The notes beneath the pieces are model-generated. The model had not been told where the DNA came from. It did no database searches and worked only from the letters and a program-made list of their open reading frames with translations. This document shows, in pieces, positions 62,173 through 64,000 of a stretch of 64,000 nt of DNA. Source of the DNA: Pseudomonas sp. N40(2020) (GTDB lineage Bacteria > Pseudomonadota > Gammaproteobacteria > Pseudomonadales > Pseudomonadaceae); the NCBI RefSeq assembly GCF_014472415.1, contig NZ_JACSZV010000018.1, positions 1 through 64,000 on the forward strand. The letters are read 5' to 3'. Within the stretch, counting starts at the first letter, position 1. Each line of letters begins with the position of its first letter. A program made the translations under genes and the position numbers.

Positions 62173-63005
62173 TGGAACGCAATCATCCAGCGGAACGAAA
62201 CAGTGAAATCGAATTACGGCTGTTGATCGAGGCGATCTACCTCAAGTACAGCTACGATTTTCGCGATTACTCCGGCGCTTCGATCAAGCGCCGGGTCCAA
62301 CACGCGTTGGGTCAATTCGAGTGCGCGACGATTTCGGCGTTGCAGGAAAAAGTCCTGCACGACCCGACGGCGTTTATGCAGTTGTTGCAGTTGTTGACGA
62401 TTCCGGTCAGCGAGATGTTTCGCGATCCGTCGCATTTCCTGGCCATTCGCAAGGAAGTGGTGCCGCTGCTCAGAACCTATCCTTCGATCAAGATCTGGAT
62501 CGCCGGGTGCAGCACGGGTGAGGAGGTCTATTCGATGGCGATTCTGCTGCGCGAAGAGGGCCTGCTCGATCGCACGATCATTTACGCCACCGACATCAAT
62601 CCGCGCTCGCTGGACAAGGCCAAGCAGGGGATATTTTCGATGGAAAACGTCCGTGCCTACACCGCCAACTATCAACAGGCCGGTGGGCAGCGATCATTTG
62701 CCGACTATTACACCGCGGCCTATGGCTACGCGATTTTCGACAAGAGTCTGTGCGAGAACGTGACGTTTGCCGACCACAGTCTGGCCACCGACAGCGTGTT
62801 CTCCGAAACCCAATTGATTTCCTGCCGTAACGTGTTGATCTATTTCAACAAGAAGCTGCAGGATCGAGCGTTCGGGCTGTTCCATGAATCCCTGTGTCAT
62901 CGCGGTTTCCTGGTGCTCGGCAGCAAAGAGACGCTGGATTTTTCCAGCTATGCAAACCAGTTCGAACCGCTGGTGAAACAAGAACGGATCTACCGCAAAT
63001 CATGA
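62172..63005 (+). CDS. CheR-type protein-glutamate methyltransferase
   Basis: 277 residues from GTG 62172, which shares its G with the kinase stop codon (TAGTG). An N-terminal CheR helical domain (YDFRDYSGASIKRRVQHAL) and SAM-binding domain (WIAGCSTGEEVYSMAILL, IYATDINPRSLDKA, SCRNVLIYFNKKL) are complete. It methylates Glu residues of a chemoreceptor-like protein; no MCP gene is in the window. Linked to a hybrid kinase and CheB, it belongs to a chemosensory-like signalling unit not obviously tied to flagella. Confidence 0.92.
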   Translation: MERNHPAERNSEIELRLLIEAIYLKYSYDFRDYSGASIKRRVQHALGQFECATISALQEKVLHDPTAFMQLLQLLTIPVSEMFRDPSHFLAIRKEVVPLLRTYPSIKIWIAGCSTGEEVYSMAILLREEGLLDRTIIYATDINPRSLDKAKQGIFSMENVRAYTANYQQAGGQRSFADYYTAAYGYAIFDKSLCENVTFADHSLATDSVFSETQLISCRNVLIYFNKKLQDRAFGLFHESLCHRGFLVLGSKETLDFSSYANQFEPLVKQERIYRKS

Positions 63006-63595
63006 ACGACATTGCGGATCTGCCTCGAATCGAGGCTATTGTGGTCGGGGCTTCCGCCGGTGGCGTTGAAGCCTTGTTAACCCTGCTTGGGCCGCTGCGC
63101 AAAGGTTTTGCACTGCCGATCATCATCGTGCTGCACCTGCCGGAAGAGCGCCGCAGCCAGTTGGCCGAGGTGTTCTCCCGGCGTCTGGCGTTGCCAGTGG
63201 AGGAGGCCACGGACAAGCGGGACATCGAGGCGGGCACGGTGTATTTCGCCACGCCCGGTTATCACCTGTCGGTGGAACTGGATCGCAGCCTGTCCTTGAG
63301 TCTTGAGGATCGCATCCATCATTCCCGGCCATCAATTGACTACCTCTTCGAATCTGCCGCCGACGTCTATGGCCCGAAGCTGGCCGCTGTGCTGCTGACA
63401 GGCGCCAATCACGATGGCGCGCGCGGACTGGCGCAGGTCAAGCGCCACGGTGGTCTGACCATCGTGCAGGACCCTGACGACGCCCAGGTCGCCACCATGC
63501 CTCTGGCTGCGCTGAAAACCCAGCAGCCGGATCATGTCTTACCCATTCACGGCATCGGCCGTCTGCTAGTCGAGCTGGAACGAATCGCATGCTGA
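63002..63595 (+). CDS. CheB-type methylesterase domain protein (no receiver)
   Basis: The 197-residue protein starts at ATG 63002, overlapping cheR by 4 bases (ATGA). It is only the C-terminal esterase half of CheB: catalytic Ser18 in VVGASAGG, His in VLHLPEE, Asp in LTGANHDGARG. The regulatory receiver of classical CheB is absent, so activity would not be controlled by phosphorylation of this protein itself. Confidence 0.92.
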   Translation: MNDIADLPRIEAIVVGASAGGVEALLTLLGPLRKGFALPIIIVLHLPEERRSQLAEVFSRRLALPVEEATDKRDIEAGTVYFATPGYHLSVELDRSLSLSLEDRIHHSRPSIDYLFESAADVYGPKLAAVLLTGANHDGARGLAQVKRHGGLTIVQDPDDAQVATMPLAALKTQQPDHVLPIHGIGRLLVELERIAC

Positions 63596-64000
63596 GTAAT
63601 ATCCAGGCAAAACTGCTGATCGTCGACGATCTGCCCGAGAACCTGCTGGCGCTCGAAGCGCTGATCAAACGCGAAGACCGCACCGTCTACAAGGCGCTGT
63701 CGGCGGACGAAGCTCTGTCGCTGCTGCTGCAACACGAATTCGCCATGGCCATTCTCGACGTGCAGATGCCGGGCATGAACGGCTTCGAACTGGCCGAGTT
63801 GATGCGCGGCACCGAGAAGACCAAGAACATCCCGATCATTTTTGTCAGCGCTGCCGGTCGCGAACTCAACTATGCGTTCAAGGGCTATGAGAGCGGGGCG
63901 GTGGACTTTCTGCACAAGCCGCTGGATATCCACGCGGTCAAGAGCAAGGTCAACGTTTTCGTCGATCTGTACCGACAGAGCAAGGCCATGAAGCAACAGG
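63589..64000 (+). CDS. Receiver-domain protein, probably hybrid kinase or output regulator (cut by window end)
   Basis: This starts at ATG 63589 (MLSNIQAKLLIVDD), overlapping cheB by 7 bases, and is open to the window edge (137 codons). The receiver domain is complete: DD after LLIV, phospho-acceptor Asp in AILDVQMPGMNG, FVSAAGRE, and Lys in FLHKPLDIH. The linker VDLYRQSKAMKQQ begins an alpha-helix as in kinases or cyclase regulators of this type. The rest lies outside the window. Confidence 0.9.
   Translation, partial: MLSNIQAKLLIVDDLPENLLALEALIKREDRTVYKALSADEALSLLLQHEFAMAILDVQMPGMNGFELAELMRGTEKTKNIPIIFVSAAGRELNYAFKGYESGAVDFLHKPLDIHAVKSKVNVFVDLYRQSKAMKQQ

Overview
The window looks like chromosome from a Pseudomonas of the fluorescens complex. 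The evidence is a complete ptxS-kguEKTD 2-ketogluconate locus, a complete mtlEFGKDYZ-mtlR mannitol/arabitol/glucitol operon in P. fluorescens order, Pseudomonas-restricted small families (DUF1652, DUF2790), an OprD-family porin and many REP/REPIN palindromes of two types (GTGGGAGCTGGCTTGCCAGC and GAGTGAGCCTGCTCGC) between genes. I see no tRNA, rRNA, CRISPR array, transposase, integrase or prophage.

Layout. 0.2-5.6 kb: the kgu operon with its LacI-type repressor PtxS and two identical TGAAACCGGTTTCA operators. 5.7-11.8 kb: an AT-richer accessory stretch with two unrecognised beta-rich proteins, a pertactin-like autotransporter and a small hypothetical protein. 12.2-19.6 kb: a DUF1345 membrane protein, an RND efflux pump (permease plus adaptor, no outer-membrane factor) and an OmpR-type two-component system. 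19.6-28.2 kb: nicotinamidase, an ECF sigma/anti-sigma/TPR unit, a methyltransferase, a regulatory-domain-less threonine dehydratase behind a candidate attenuator, ecotin and several small Pseudomonas proteins. 28.2-38.4 kb: an orphan type VI secretion island, vgrG - PoNe-type DNase effector - PoNi immunity gene, followed by further PoNi paralogues, a PoNi fragment, a DUF3396 immunity gene, a YcxB-like membrane protein and a secreted protein. 38.7-50.5 kb: porin, SLT-type lipoprotein and the polyol operon. 50.6-57.9 kb: two tandem PI-PLC X-domain proteins, a glycosyltransferase and a 1304-residue toxin-like protein with a C-terminal HEMSH metallopeptidase signature. 58.0-64.0 kb: a receiver protein divergent from a hybrid kinase - CheR - CheB - receiver operon that runs off the right edge.

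How the parts work together. The kgu genes take up 2-ketogluconate and convert it to 6-phosphogluconate. The mtl genes import polyols and pass them through fructose or xylulose to phosphorylated sugars. The VgrG carries or docks the PoNe nuclease and the first PoNi is its probable cognate antidote; the extra PoNi copies look like a stock of immunity to nucleases of other strains.

The signals most worth following are: (i) the PoNi array, with a frameshifted DUF3396 gene that has a classical A-AAA-AAC slippery heptamer exactly at the frame switch; (ii) a CTGTCA-N4-TGACAG lux-box-like palindrome at nearly the same distance upstream of three unrelated-looking accessory genes; (iii) a leader-peptide/terminator attenuator in front of the threonine dehydratase; (iv) the metallopeptidase toxin at 54-58 kb. 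No homology search was run. Family names rest on motifs and recognised sequence patterns.
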